Shown: one piece after another, positions 52,540-61,505 of the stretch
Numbering within the stretch: position 1 is the first letter of the stretch
How the letters are laid out: each line of letters opens with the position of its first letter
Source of the DNA: Sphingopyxis chilensis
GTDB taxonomy: Bacteria > Pseudomonadota > Alphaproteobacteria > Sphingomonadales > Sphingomonadaceae
Assembly: GCF_035930445.1 (NCBI RefSeq)
Contig: NZ_CP142394.1
Coordinates: forward strand, 1,459,501 to 1,523,500
Direction: 5' to 3'
DNA: 64,000 nt
Position numbers and translations under genes: made by a program
Notes under the pieces: generated by a model
What the model was told of the DNA's origin: nothing
Seen by the model: the letters and a program-made list of their open reading frames with translations, nothing else
Database searches by the model: none

Positions 52540-54066
52540 ATGACGGACGGAAGACCGGGAAGCGGCGGCGACATCCGCCCGGCGAAGGCGGCGACCGGCG
52601 TCGCCGGGCTCGACGATATCACCGCCGGCGGTCTCTCGCGCGGCCGGATATTCCTGATGGAAGGCGATCCGGGAACCGGGAAGACGACGATCTCGATGCA
52701 GTTTCTTCTGAACGGTGCCGGGGCGGGAGAGCGCTGCCTCTACATCACGCTCTCGGAGACCGAAGACGAACTGCGCGAAACCGCGCGGTCGCACGGGTGG
52801 ACGCTTCCGGAGAATTTCCATATCTTCGAACTCGTGCCGCCCGAGGCGCTGCTCGACAACGACCAGCAGCAGAGCCTTCTCTACTCGTCGGATCTCGAAC
52901 TCGGCGAAACGACCAAGCGCATCCTCGATCAATATGAAGAGGTGAAGCCCGACCGGGTCGTTCTCGACAGTCTTTCCGAAATCCGGCTCCTCGCCCAAAG
53001 CTCGCTGCGCTACCGGCGCCAGATCCTGTCGCTCAAACATTATTTCGCGCGGCATGATGCAACGGTCCTCATGCTGGACGATCTGACGTCGGACAGCGCC
53101 GACAAGACCGTTCACAGCGTTGCGCACGGCGTCATCCGGCTGCAGGAAATGTCGCCCGAATATGGCGCCGAGCGCCGGCGCCTGCGCATGCTCAAATATC
53201 GCGGGCAGCAATATCGTGGCGGCTATCATGATTTCGTTATCGAGACCGGCGGCGTGCGGGTCTTCCCGCGCCTCGTGTCGCTCGAACACAAGACGAAATT
53301 CAGCCGCGAGCCGGTCGTGACCGACAGCGCCGAGCTCAACGCGCTGCTTGGCGGCGGATTCGAGACCGGATCGAGCGCGCTGATCCTCGGTCCGTCGGGA
53401 ACCGGCAAGTCGCTTTTCGCGCTGACCTTCGTCCAGAGCGCGGTCAGGCGCGGCGGCAAGGCCGCGATGTTCGTTTTTGACGAGGAGCTCGGCCTGCTGT
53501 TCTCGCGCGCGCGCGGACTCGGCATCGATATCGAGGCGATGGTCGACAGCGGGCATCTCATCATCGAACAGGTCGACGCGGCCGAAATGTCGCCGGGCGA
53601 ATTTTCGCAGCGCGTGCGCAGCTGCGTCGAGGAATATGACGCCAAGACGGTGGTGATCGACAGCCTCAACGGCTTCCAGGCGGCGATGCCCGAGGAGACC
53701 GCGCTTGTCCTGCACATGCACGAGCTTCTCCAATATCTCAATCGCCAGGGAGTGATGACCTTTCTCACCGTCGCGCAGCACGGTCTGGTGGGCGACATGC
53801 GGGCACCCGTCGATGTCACCTATCTCGCCGATACAGTGGTTCTTCTGCGTTATTTCGAAGCTGCGGGGCGCGTCCGGCGCGCCATATCGATCATGAAGAA
53901 GCGGACCGGCGCCCACGAGTATACGATCCGCGAATATCGGATCGACGCCACGGGCATCACCCTTGGCGAGCCCTTGACCGGATTCCAGGGCGTTCTTCGC
54001 GGCGTGCCCGAAGTCATCGCGTCTCCCGAGCTGATGGGACATGCGCCGGGCACTCCCGCCGAATGA
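52540..54066 (+). CDS. KaiC-like tandem RecA ATPase
   Basis: 508 residues with two KaiC/RadA-type domains. Walker A motifs are GDPGTGKT (42-49) and GPSGTGKS (284-291); Walker B strands are RVVLDSLSEIRLLA and TVVIDSLNGFQAAM; catalytic glutamates lie in TLSETEDE and FDEELG. Non-cyanobacterial KaiC proteins work as signalling ATPases in stress and rhythm control, usually with histidine kinases. Its stop overlaps the ATG of a hybrid histidine kinase (ATGA), so the two form a module. Confidence 0.92.
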   Translation: MTDGRPGSGGDIRPAKAATGVAGLDDITAGGLSRGRIFLMEGDPGTGKTTISMQFLLNGAGAGERCLYITLSETEDELRETARSHGWTLPENFHIFELVPPEALLDNDQQQSLLYSSDLELGETTKRILDQYEEVKPDRVVLDSLSEIRLLAQSSLRYRRQILSLKHYFARHDATVLMLDDLTSDSADKTVHSVAHGVIRLQEMSPEYGAERRRLRMLKYRGQQYRGGYHDFVIETGGVRVFPRLVSLEHKTKFSREPVVTDSAELNALLGGGFETGSSALILGPSGTGKSLFALTFVQSAVRRGGKAAMFVFDEELGLLFSRARGLGIDIEAMVDSGHLIIEQVDAAEMSPGEFSQRVRSCVEEYDAKTVVIDSLNGFQAAMPEETALVLHMHELLQYLNRQGVMTFLTVAQHGLVGDMRAPVDVTYLADTVVLLRYFEAAGRVRRAISIMKKRTGAHEYTIREYRIDATGITLGEPLTGFQGVLRGVPEVIASPELMGHAPGTPAE

Positions 54067-56069
54067 ACCGAACCAATTCCGAACGTGCGGTCATTCTCGC
54101 CCCGCGCGGTCGCGACGCCGAAATCGCGAAAGCCATGCTGCGCGAGGCGGGCATCGACAGCGATATCGCGGCGAGCTTGCCCGATTTTATCGAGCGGTTG
54201 CGTCGCGGCGCGGGTTTCGGCATCGTCACCGACGAGACGTTGCGGGGCGCCGATCTCCGGGGACTCGACGCCTTTCTCAAGGCGCAGGAGGAATGGTCCG
54301 ACTTTCCCTTTGTCCTGCTCACCGAGCGCGGGGGCAGCATCGAGCGCAATCCCGCCGCTGGGCGCTATCTCGATCTGCTCGGCAATGTGACCTTCATCGA
54401 GCGGCCCTTCCACCCGACGACTCTGATCAGCATCGCCAGGGCCGCGCTGCGGGGGCGCCGCCGCCAGTATGAAGCCCGCGCGCGCCTGCGGGAGATCCGG
54501 GACGCCGAGCAGCAGCTGCGCATCGCGCTCGCCGCCGGGAAGCTGGGGGCATGGTCCTTCGATGCCGCATCGATGCGCCTCGATGCATCGTCCGATTGCA
54601 AAGGTCATTTCGGCCGGGCGGCAGGCGACAGCTTTACCTATGAGGAGCTCGTCGCTTGCGTGCACGAGGAAGACCGCGCGATGATGCAGGCCGAAGTGCG
54701 GCACGCGCTCGCCACGGGCGAGGATTATGATGTCGAATATCGCTGCGTCTGGCCCGACGCGAGCCTGCATTGGGTCCAGGTCCGCGGGCGGCCGGCGCTC
54801 GACGCGGCTGGCCGCGCACTCGCCATGACCGGGGTGAGCCAGGACATCACGGAGCGCAAGGTGGCCGAGGAGAAGCTGCGCGACTTCACCGTCGAGCTCG
54901 AGCGGCGGGTGGAAGAACGCACGCGCGAATATGCCGATGCCATGGCGCAACTTCACGAGGCGCAGAAGCTCGAAACGCTCGGGCGACTGACGGGGGGCGT
55001 GGCGCATGACTTCAACAATCTCCTCACGCCGATCGTCGGCAGTCTCGATCTCGTCCGCCGCAAGATCACCGACGAGCGCCTGCAAAAACTCGTCGACGGC
55101 GCGCTCCAGTCGTCCGAGCGCGCCCGCACGCTCGTGGCGCGGCTGCTGGCCTTCGCCAGGCGGCAGAATCTCGAAACGCTGCCCGTCGACGTGACCCAGC
55201 TCGTCGCGGGCACCGCCGAACTGATCCAGCGCTCGCTCGGCCCGACGATCGCGCTCGAACTCGACCTGCCGGGCACCGTGCCTCCCGCCATGGTCGATCC
55301 GCACCAGCTTGAACTCGCACTGCTCAATCTCGCGATCAACGCGCGCGACGCGATGCCGGGCGGTGGCCGCCTGTCGATCGTCGTCGCGCATGAGTCCATC
55401 GGTTCGGGCGATCCGTTTCTGAACGAAGGCTCCTATGTGCGCGTTGCCGTGACCGACAGCGGGGCAGGCATGGATGCGGCGACGCTCGCCCGCGCCGTGG
55501 AGCCCTTCTACTCGACCAAGGGCGTGGGCAAGGGCACAGGTCTTGGCCTCTCGATGGTCCACGGGCTGGCGGCGCAGTCGGGGGGGCAGCTGACGCTGTA
55601 CAGCGAGCCGGGCGAAGGCACGACCGCGGAAATATGGCTTCCCGCGGCGACGAGCGCCGCGGTCACGCACAAGCCCCGCTTCGATCCGGCGATGGTCGAG
55701 GCGCCGCCGATGCGGATATTGCTTGTCGACGACGAGGATTCCGTCCGCGCGAGCACCGCCGCAATGCTCGAAGACATGGGGCATCGTGTCATTCCGGCCG
55801 ACAACGGCCAGGCGGCCCTGCGCGCCATCCGGTCGCAGCCGTTCGATATCGTCGTGACCGATTATCTGATGCCCGGGATGAGCGGGCTCGAACTCGCCGC
55901 GGAAGCCCGCAAGGTTCGCGCCGATATGCCGATTTTGATGATCACCGGATTTGCCGATCTCGCTGCCGATACCGCGACCCATGTCATCCGGTTATCCAAG
56001 CCCTTCCGCGCCGCCGAGCTGGCGCGCGCCATTCGCGACGTGGCGCTGGTGAACAGCTGCCCGTCTTAG
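54063..56069 (+). CDS. Hybrid histidine kinase (pseudo-receiver, PAS, HisKA, HATPase, receiver)
   Basis: 668 residues. Residues ~8-125 resemble a receiver without intact acidic pocket (AVILAPRGRDAEIAKAMLREA); a PAS domain follows at ~150-270 (LGAWSFDAASMRL, VEYRCVWPDASLHWVQVRG, GVSQDITERK). A coiled linker leads to HisKA with phospho-acceptor His315 in GGVAHDFNNLL, then HATPase boxes NLAINARDAMPGGG, VTDSGAGM and KGTGLGLSMVHG. A C-terminal receiver carries Asp600 (VVTDYLMPGMSG). No membrane segments, so it is a cytoplasmic sensor. It is co-translated with the KaiC-like ATPase and converges on a lone receiver gene. Confidence 0.93.
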   Translation: MNRTNSERAVILAPRGRDAEIAKAMLREAGIDSDIAASLPDFIERLRRGAGFGIVTDETLRGADLRGLDAFLKAQEEWSDFPFVLLTERGGSIERNPAAGRYLDLLGNVTFIERPFHPTTLISIARAALRGRRRQYEARARLREIRDAEQQLRIALAAGKLGAWSFDAASMRLDASSDCKGHFGRAAGDSFTYEELVACVHEEDRAMMQAEVRHALATGEDYDVEYRCVWPDASLHWVQVRGRPALDAAGRALAMTGVSQDITERKVAEEKLRDFTVELERRVEERTREYADAMAQLHEAQKLETLGRLTGGVAHDFNNLLTPIVGSLDLVRRKITDERLQKLVDGALQSSERARTLVARLLAFARRQNLETLPVDVTQLVAGTAELIQRSLGPTIALELDLPGTVPPAMVDPHQLELALLNLAINARDAMPGGGRLSIVVAHESIGSGDPFLNEGSYVRVAVTDSGAGMDAATLARAVEPFYSTKGVGKGTGLGLSMVHGLAAQSGGQLTLYSEPGEGTTAEIWLPAATSAAVTHKPRFDPAMVEAPPMRILLVDDEDSVRASTAAMLEDMGHRVIPADNGQAALRAIRSQPFDIVVTDYLMPGMSGLELAAEARKVRADMPILMITGFADLAADTATHVIRLSKPFRAAELARAIRDVALVNSCPS

Positions 56070-56174
56070 CAGCGCCGCTTCGGTCGCGGTTCTTGCGTCA
56101 GCCGGCGAAGTGAGGGAGATGCGCCCGCTATCATGCCTCCGCACAGAGTTCGCGTCCGTGTCTTCCCCGCACCA

Positions 56175-56540
56175 TTATAGCGATGCCGGGGCCGGCCACA
56201 GGGCTGCGAGCGCCGATGCGAAGCGTTCGAGGGTGAAAGGCTTGGCGATAAGCTCCGCACCCGCCAGCGCCGGATCGTCGATGGCGGTCAGCGACCCTGT
56301 CGTCACGAGGAACGGGACGTCGGCGGCCCGCAGCGCCTCGGCGACCGGGCCGCTGGTCTCGCCGTTCGCAAGATGCACATCGACGATCGCGGCATCGAGA
56401 TCGCGGCTCGCGATCTGATCGAGCGCGGCGGGGACCGATTCCGCCACGGCGGCGACCCTGTAATCGAGGGCGTCGAGATAACCCTCCAGCATCAGCGCCA
56501 CGAAGGGGTCATCCTCGACGATGAGAATTGCCTTGTTCAT
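56175..56540 (-). CDS. Single-domain response regulator
   Basis: 121 residues: acidic pair Glu9-Asp10-Asp11, phospho-acceptor Asp54 (AAIVDVHLANG), Thr in VTTGSLTA and Lys in IAKPFTLERF, a complete receiver without output domain. It resembles receivers paired with HWE/HisKA kinases of alphaproteobacterial stress signalling. Convergent with the hybrid kinase gene, which is its likely donor or competitor. Confidence 0.92.
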   Translation of the reverse strand: MNKAILIVEDDPFVALMLEGYLDALDYRVAAVAESVPAALDQIASRDLDAAIVDVHLANGETSGPVAEALRAADVPFLVTTGSLTAIDDPALAGAELIAKPFTLERFASALAALWPAPASL

Positions 56541-56691
56541 GTCGGCCGCCTTGCCCGATCCGGCCGCCGGCGCCTGTGCGGGCGATCACCCGCGCAGGTT
56601 TTTGGCCGGGATCCGCTTCCGGGCCGCCGGCGCGAGGGCTTCATACGCCCGCTTGTGCAGCGAGCCATTGCGTATCGGATCGTACGGGCGT

Positions 56692-57054
56692 TCAACGCGA
56701 AGAGTGCGGCGCCGGCTGTTCGCCTGCCGCCTTCCCGTCAGGGGTGAAGATGATGGAGGTACCCCGCGCTTCGTCCAGCGGTCGGACGCCGCATTTACGT
56801 TCGCGATAGGCCGCGCGCGCGGTTCCATGTGCGCTGCCAGTCCGCGTGAGGTGGCGATGCGCGTTATGGCTTTCGGTCGCGGCTGCCGCGAGCCGCGTCG
56901 CCACATCGAACACCGCGTGGTTGATCGGGGGAAACGCACCGCACTCGCGGTCGACAACAGCCTTCGCGTTACGCCACATCCCCTGGATCGAGCCCGCGAG
57001 AGGCGGCTGGAGCCGGGCCGGATATTGAGCGTCGGTCATGGTCGCGTCGGTCAT
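56692..57054 (-). CDS. Small uncharacterised protein (doubtful)
   Basis: 120 residues, MTDATMTDAQYPARLQPPL, GMWRNAKAVVDRECGAFPPI, NHAVFDVATRLAAAATESHN. CGGAGC lies five bases before the ATG. The C-terminal half is basic and low complexity. The first 15 codons hold a duplicated ATGACCGACGC. It could be a real small gene; without homologues in view I keep confidence low. Confidence 0.4.
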   Translation of the reverse strand: MTDATMTDAQYPARLQPPLAGSIQGMWRNAKAVVDRECGAFPPINHAVFDVATRLAAAATESHNAHRHLTRTGSAHGTARAAYRERKCGVRPLDEARGTSIIFTPDGKAAGEQPAPHSSR

Positions 57055-57331
57055 GGCTGCTCCGATCATCGAGGCTTTGGACGTGAATGCCGGTCGAAAT
57101 CGGCAGGCGCTTCCGACCTTGCCTGTTCAACCGCAGGCCAGCTGAAATGTTCCGAGGCGCGACGGTATTTCGGCGGCAATTACCGTGCCGGCGTGTCGTG
57201 TCCGCCTCTTGGCGCTGTCGCAAATGGAGCGTGCCGGCGCTTGGGAATGCCATGCCCCCTCAGAGCGTCGAAGCGCGTCCACGGCCAGCTGCGAATGTTC
57301 GGATGGCCCGGGCGGAAGGCTCCTTTGACGG

Positions 57332-59728
57332 TCAGGGCAGCGCGTAGGCAATCACCTCGTCGCCGATCGGCGTTTCCATGAAATGATGGCCCCCGGCATA
57401 GATGACGACATATTGCTTGCCGTTCATCTCGTAGGTCATCGGCGTCGCCTGCCCGCCCGCGGGGAGGGTGTCGGACCAGAGCGTCTTGCCGGTCTCGAGG
57501 TCGATCGCGCGGATCAGATTGTCGGTCGCGGCGGCGATGAAGATGAGCCCGCTCGCGGTGACGACCGCGCCGCCATTATTGGGCGTGCCGATCGTGAGCG
57601 GCAGCATCGAGGGTATGCCGAAGGGCCCATTGGTGCGCGCGGTTCCGAACGGCCGGTCCCAGATCGTCTTGCCGGTGGCGATATCGATCGCACGAATCCC
57701 GCCATAGGGAGGCTGCTTGCAGAGCATGCCCGTGAAGGGCAGCCGCCACCCTGCGTTCACGTCGATCGCATAGGGCGTTCCCGCTTGCGGATCGCCCGCA
57801 CCTTCGGCACCGCCGATCTCGCCGCGCGCCTGGTCGCGCGGAGCCCAACCCTTCCTGTTGGCTTCGGCGCGCGGCACGAGCCGGACATAATTGGGCATGT
57901 CATTGTAATTGGCGACGATCACCCCGCGCACCGGGTCGATCGCGACGCCGCCCCAATCGGTCCCGCCGTTGTAACCGGGATATTCGATCGAGCGCCGCTC
58001 GCTTGTCGGGGGCGTGTAAAAGCCCTTGTAGCTCGCTTTCCTGAACTGGATGCGGCAGATCATCTGGTCGATCGGCGACATGCCCCACATGTCGCGCTCG
58101 GTGAGATCGGGCATGCGCAGGCTATGCCATAGCGACACGATCTGCGTCGGCGCGCGCTCGGCGGGCTCGACGCCGCCGCCGGGCGCCTCGATCGTGCCGA
58201 TCGGGGTCAGCGGCTCCCCGGTGCGGCGGTCGAGAATGTAGATATCGCCCTGTTTGCTCGGCAGGACCAGCGCGGGCACCGGCCCGCTACGGCCCGGATA
58301 ATCGATCAGCGTCGCCTGGGCGCCGAAATCATAATCCCAGACATCCTTCTTCACCGCCTGGAAATGCCAGCGCGGCTTGCCGGTCGTGACGTCGAGCGCG
58401 ACGAGCGAGGTTGCGTAGGCATTCTCGGGCGGACGGCGCAGGCTCGAATAATAATCCGCCGCGGCGTTGCCCATCGGCAGATAGACGAGGCCGAGCGCCT
58501 CGTCGCCCGAGGCGATCGTCCACATATTGGGGGTTCCGCGCGCCCAGCTTTCTCCGGGAGGCGGGTAGCCGCTCCACTCGGGGTTCATCATGTCCCAGGC
58601 CCAGCGCAGCTTGCCGGTGACGGCGTCGAAGCCGCGTATCACCCCCGAGGGAGCCCAGCGATCCTGCCCGTCGAGGACCTGATGACCGGTCACGACCACG
58701 CCGCGCACGATGGTCGGCGGCGAATTGATCGAGACATAGCCCGGCGGGGTCCTGCCCATGCCGATCGTCGTATCGACCTGGCCGTTCGCGCCGAAATCCT
58801 TGCACGGGCGCCCGGTCGCGGCGTCGAGTGCGAACAGGCGGGCGTCGAGCGTGCCGAAGATGATCCGGCTCGCGCACGCCTGACCGGCGGCGGCGGCGGG
58901 GAGCGTATAATAGCTCACGCCGCGACAGGCGGCGGTGTAGGGGATCGCGTCGTCGGAGACCTTCGGGTCGAACCGCCATTTTTGCCGCCCCGTCGCCGGA
59001 TCGAGCGCCATGACGATATTCTTCGGTGTGCAGACATAGAGGCTGTCGCCGATCTTCAGCGGCGTATTTTCCGCGCCGTAGGTGCCATGCGCGGCCTTCG
59101 AGGGCAGGTCGCCCGTGTGGATCAGCCAAGCGCGCTTGAGCTTGCCGACATTCGCCGGCGTGATCTCGGCGAGCGGGGAAAAACGTTGGGCGCTGTAGGT
59201 GCCGCCATAGGCCGGCCAGTCGGCGCCCACCTTCAGGAGCGCGGGATCGGTCATGGCAAGCCGGGCGGCCGGAAGGTCGCGCAGCGGCTCGGCCTTGTTC
59301 AGCCATCCCATCGTCGCGCCGGCTGCCGCGCAGAGAAGTAGGACCAGCGCGCTGCTTGCGAGCGCGGAGCGCCACCGCCGCGGCCGGGCCGATAGCGAAG
59401 CCATTGCGAACAGCACGGCGATGAGCAGCACGATGGGAGCGACGACCCGCGGGACCAGCGCCCAGCCATTTGCGCCGACTTCCCAAAAGGCCCAGATCAG
59501 CGTTACGAAGACGAGGCCATAATAAATCCAGCCGCCGAGCCGCCGTCCGCGGATCAGCAGGCCGCCCGAGGCGAGCATGGCGACGCCCGCCAGGAGATAA
59601 TAGGCCGAGCCGCCCAGAGCCGCGAGCCAGGCGCCGCCGACCGACAATATGAGGCCGATCAGGGCGACGAGAAGCCCGACGATGACCGCGGGCCATGGAC
59701 CCGAAAAGACCTGCCGCAGTTTTTGCAT
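57332..59728 (-). CDS. gcd: Membrane-bound PQQ-dependent glucose dehydrogenase
   Basis: 798 residues. Five N-terminal membrane helices (to ~140), then an eight-bladed quinoprotein propeller: DWPAYGGTYSAQRFSPLAEI, TPLKIGDSLYVCTPKNIVMALDP, YTAACRGVSYY, GVVVTGHQVLDGQDRWAPSGVIRGFD and GGPATAGGL-like region near the end. It oxidises D-glucose to gluconolactone in the periplasm and feeds electrons to ubiquinone. It needs PQQ, whose synthesis genes are not in the window. This is the second PQQ-type sugar dehydrogenase here. Confidence 0.92.
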   Translation of the reverse strand: MQKLRQVFSGPWPAVIVGLLVALIGLILSVGGAWLAALGGSAYYLLAGVAMLASGGLLIRGRRLGGWIYYGLVFVTLIWAFWEVGANGWALVPRVVAPIVLLIAVLFAMASLSARPRRWRSALASSALVLLLCAAAGATMGWLNKAEPLRDLPAARLAMTDPALLKVGADWPAYGGTYSAQRFSPLAEITPANVGKLKRAWLIHTGDLPSKAAHGTYGAENTPLKIGDSLYVCTPKNIVMALDPATGRQKWRFDPKVSDDAIPYTAACRGVSYYTLPAAAAGQACASRIIFGTLDARLFALDAATGRPCKDFGANGQVDTTIGMGRTPPGYVSINSPPTIVRGVVVTGHQVLDGQDRWAPSGVIRGFDAVTGKLRWAWDMMNPEWSGYPPPGESWARGTPNMWTIASGDEALGLVYLPMGNAAADYYSSLRRPPENAYATSLVALDVTTGKPRWHFQAVKKDVWDYDFGAQATLIDYPGRSGPVPALVLPSKQGDIYILDRRTGEPLTPIGTIEAPGGGVEPAERAPTQIVSLWHSLRMPDLTERDMWGMSPIDQMICRIQFRKASYKGFYTPPTSERRSIEYPGYNGGTDWGGVAIDPVRGVIVANYNDMPNYVRLVPRAEANRKGWAPRDQARGEIGGAEGAGDPQAGTPYAIDVNAGWRLPFTGMLCKQPPYGGIRAIDIATGKTIWDRPFGTARTNGPFGIPSMLPLTIGTPNNGGAVVTASGLIFIAAATDNLIRAIDLETGKTLWSDTLPAGGQATPMTYEMNGKQYVVIYAGGHHFMETPIGDEVIAYALP

Positions 59729-60150
59729 CGCGCGATTACCCCTCGCTTTTCCGATGGCCCCTTACGAGCCATCAATTCGTCGCGCGTTGGAATGTTCCCT
59801 GCCGATTCAATGCTGGAGGCACCCGCCGGGCGACGCCCGCCTCAGGCAAGCGATGCGGTGATGGCGACCGGTCCGCTCGGCATCCCGCGCCGGCGCGCAT
59901 CGCGGTGCCCATCGCGGTCCGGAGCAAAATTGACCCAGGTCAGCAAAAAACGTGAGGCCGAAGGCGGAGGTCGGCGCGGGACCGGCCGCGATTTGCCGCT
60001 ATCCCGGAGGCGGTCCGGGGAACGGTGCCTTTGCGACCGGCGGACACCTCAAGGAGATTGAGGCGTGAAGAGCATCGAGGGCAGGCGCATCGACCGATCG
60101 CATGCATCGCGGAGCGCGTGATCCCGTGCACAAGTAGCAGGAGAGAGAAT
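59729..60150. other. Divergent intergenic region between gcd and a small stress gene
   Basis: Contains the FNR-like site at 59930-59943 next to an A7 run. No promoter with EcfG spacing was found on either strand. No small ORF is convincing. Confidence 0.45.
59930..59943. promoter_or_regulatory. FNR-like site, copy J
   Basis: TTGAC-CCAG-GTCAG: nine of ten half-site positions, the most FixK-like copy. It is about 200 bp from both flanking genes. Confidence 0.4.
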
Positions 60151-60450
60151 ATGACGAATGAGCAACCGGCCGCGAAGGACGCGCAAAAGGGTCCCGGCGA
60201 ACAAATCCTCCCTCGTGAAGATCAAGACGGTTGCGAGTTCGACAGTCTCCGAGGAGGTGCCGACCCGTCGGGCGGGCAATCGAGCGAGGTGCCGCGGGAC
60301 AATGGGAGAGGCAATCGCGGCAGCCTTGGCGGCAAAAGCGCGGAGCGTGACAGTTCGCCGCTAAGCACGCCGAGCGAGGGCAGCCCTTTCGAACGCCCTA
60401 CCGAGGACGATCTTGCCGACCAGGAAGCCCGCGAGGGCGATAGACGATGA
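60151..60450 (+). CDS. Small acidic disordered protein
   Basis: 99 residues, almost all Gly, Ser, Glu, Asp, Arg, Pro and Gln: KGPGEQILPREDQDGCEFDS, NGRGNRGSLGGKSAERDSSP, ERPTEDDLADQEAREGDRR. GGAGAGAGAAT precedes the ATG. It is similar in character to 13706-14071 and 20727-20966 and may be a hydrophilin-like desiccation protein (inference). Confidence 0.72.
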   Translation: MTNEQPAAKDAQKGPGEQILPREDQDGCEFDSLRGGADPSGGQSSEVPRDNGRGNRGSLGGKSAERDSSPLSTPSEGSPFERPTEDDLADQEAREGDRR

Positions 60451-60567
60451 TGCGCGTTCAGGACCATTGCGCGACGCGGCGCGGGCATGCCGCAGGCGCG
60501 GCGACGCGAGATGGTCGTACCCCGGAAGAGACGGGGATCGCGCGCATGCCGGCATTGCGTCGCCCGA

Positions 60568-60873
60568 CTATCGCCTGACCGAGCGCGCGCCGCCCGAACC
60601 CGCCGCGCGGTCGAAGGCGACCGCTTCCGAAACGCCGGCGGGCGGCTGCGATACCGCGGCCAGCGCGTCAGGCCGGAATCCGGGAAGCCCTCCGAGGTGG
60701 TCGATCAGCAAGCTCCACCCGGGCAGCGCCTCGTCGAAGGTCCAGGTTTCGCCAGAGATCCGTATGTCGCAGCAGATCAGATCGCTCGTCAGTTCGTCGC
60801 GCTTGTAGAAGACGATTTTCTCCACCTCTGCCATGGGCAGTCGGGAGAGAAGCTCCGCGTCGATGCAGGTCAT
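60568..60873 (-). CDS. Uncharacterised 101-residue protein under an EcfG promoter
   Basis: MTCIDAELLSRLPMAEVEKI, VFYKRDELTSDLICCDIRIS, GETWTFDEALPGWSLLIDHL: a compact alpha/beta protein, conserved-looking, with two Cys pairs (Cys3; Cys-Cys near 34). The last ~30 residues are Ala/Gly/Arg-rich. An exact EcfG promoter sits 106 bp upstream, and the leader folds a GC hairpin close to the start codon. No named family recognised. Confidence 0.8.
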   Translation of the reverse strand: MTCIDAELLSRLPMAEVEKIVFYKRDELTSDLICCDIRISGETWTFDEALPGWSLLIDHLGGLPGFRPDALAAVSQPPAGVSEAVAFDRAAGSGGARSVRR

Positions 60874-60892
60874 AATATTTGCTTCAAAATTC

Positions 60893-60910
60893 GCCCCGCC
60901 GGAGCGGGGC
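60893..60910 (-). promoter_or_regulatory. GC-rich hairpin in the leader of the 60873 gene
   Basis: GCCCCGC-TCCG-GCGGGGC on the minus strand, 19 bases before the ATG and followed by an A/T-rich stretch. It could slow translation or be a partial terminator. Confidence 0.4.
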
Positions 60911-60978
60911 GCAGTGAGAGGGTTCCAAGGGCCCGTGGCTCATGGCCAGAAGGCGCGGGAGCACAGGGCCAGCCGAAA

Positions 60979-61003
60979 AACGCGTGGCTGGGCGCTATGT
61001 TCC
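60979..61003 (-). promoter_or_regulatory. EcfG promoter of the 60568-60873 gene
   Basis: Minus-strand GGAAC, 16 bases, CGTT: exact match to the EcfG consensus. Predicted leader about 100 nt. Confidence 0.72.
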
Positions 61004-61154
61004 GCCCCGCGCTGGCGGATGGCCCGAGGGCGGACGAAAAGGACAAGAGGATGGCGAAAATCAACCGTCGTAAGGGGTTTCCCCGATGGCGACGGAATGG
61101 GGAACACGCATAGATGCCCGTTCAAGACGGGGTCTTGGGAAAAGGAGCGTCATC

Positions 61155-61265
61155 ATGGCCATTCTCCGGCGCATTCGCGAAGCCTTCGATATTATATTCC
61201 TCACGATATTTGCATTCGGAATGTTCGCTGCGATGGCAATCATAATCGAGACCAAGCTCCCCTAG
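61155..61265 (+). CDS. 36-residue membrane peptide
   Basis: MAILRRIREAFDIIFLTIFA then FGMFAAMAIIIETKLP: a basic N-terminus and one long hydrophobic helix. AAAAGGAGCG is seven bases before the ATG, an excellent ribosome-binding site, and the codons are AT-richer than the surroundings (ATA, ATT). Too short for standard gene callers. It could be a regulatory membrane peptide or a type I toxin-like peptide; I saw no antisense RNA signal. Confidence 0.65.
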   Translation: MAILRRIREAFDIIFLTIFAFGMFAAMAIIIETKLP

Positions 61266-61505
61266 GCGGTGTCGGCAAAGAAATTCCCCGGTACCCAGGC
61301 CAGACCGCGCTGCATCGTCCGTTTCGCCCTCCCGGTTCCTCCTCGCTCGCCCTGCCGCCCGCGCGGGCGATTGGAGCGCCGATGCACGGATGCGCACCGG
61401 AAGGTTGAGCGCCCCGAGCTACGATCGGGACTTCGCGTCGCCGTCGGCGACTGCGGCCGGCTTTCGTCCGGCGCTTGCGGGGGCCAGGCTGGCTCGCGCG
61501 CCCGA

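Noticed and set aside
53850..55982. 710-codon minus-strand open frame across the hybrid kinase
   Set aside because: Antisense shadow of a gene with all kinase motifs; no recognisable domain and no ribosome-binding site.
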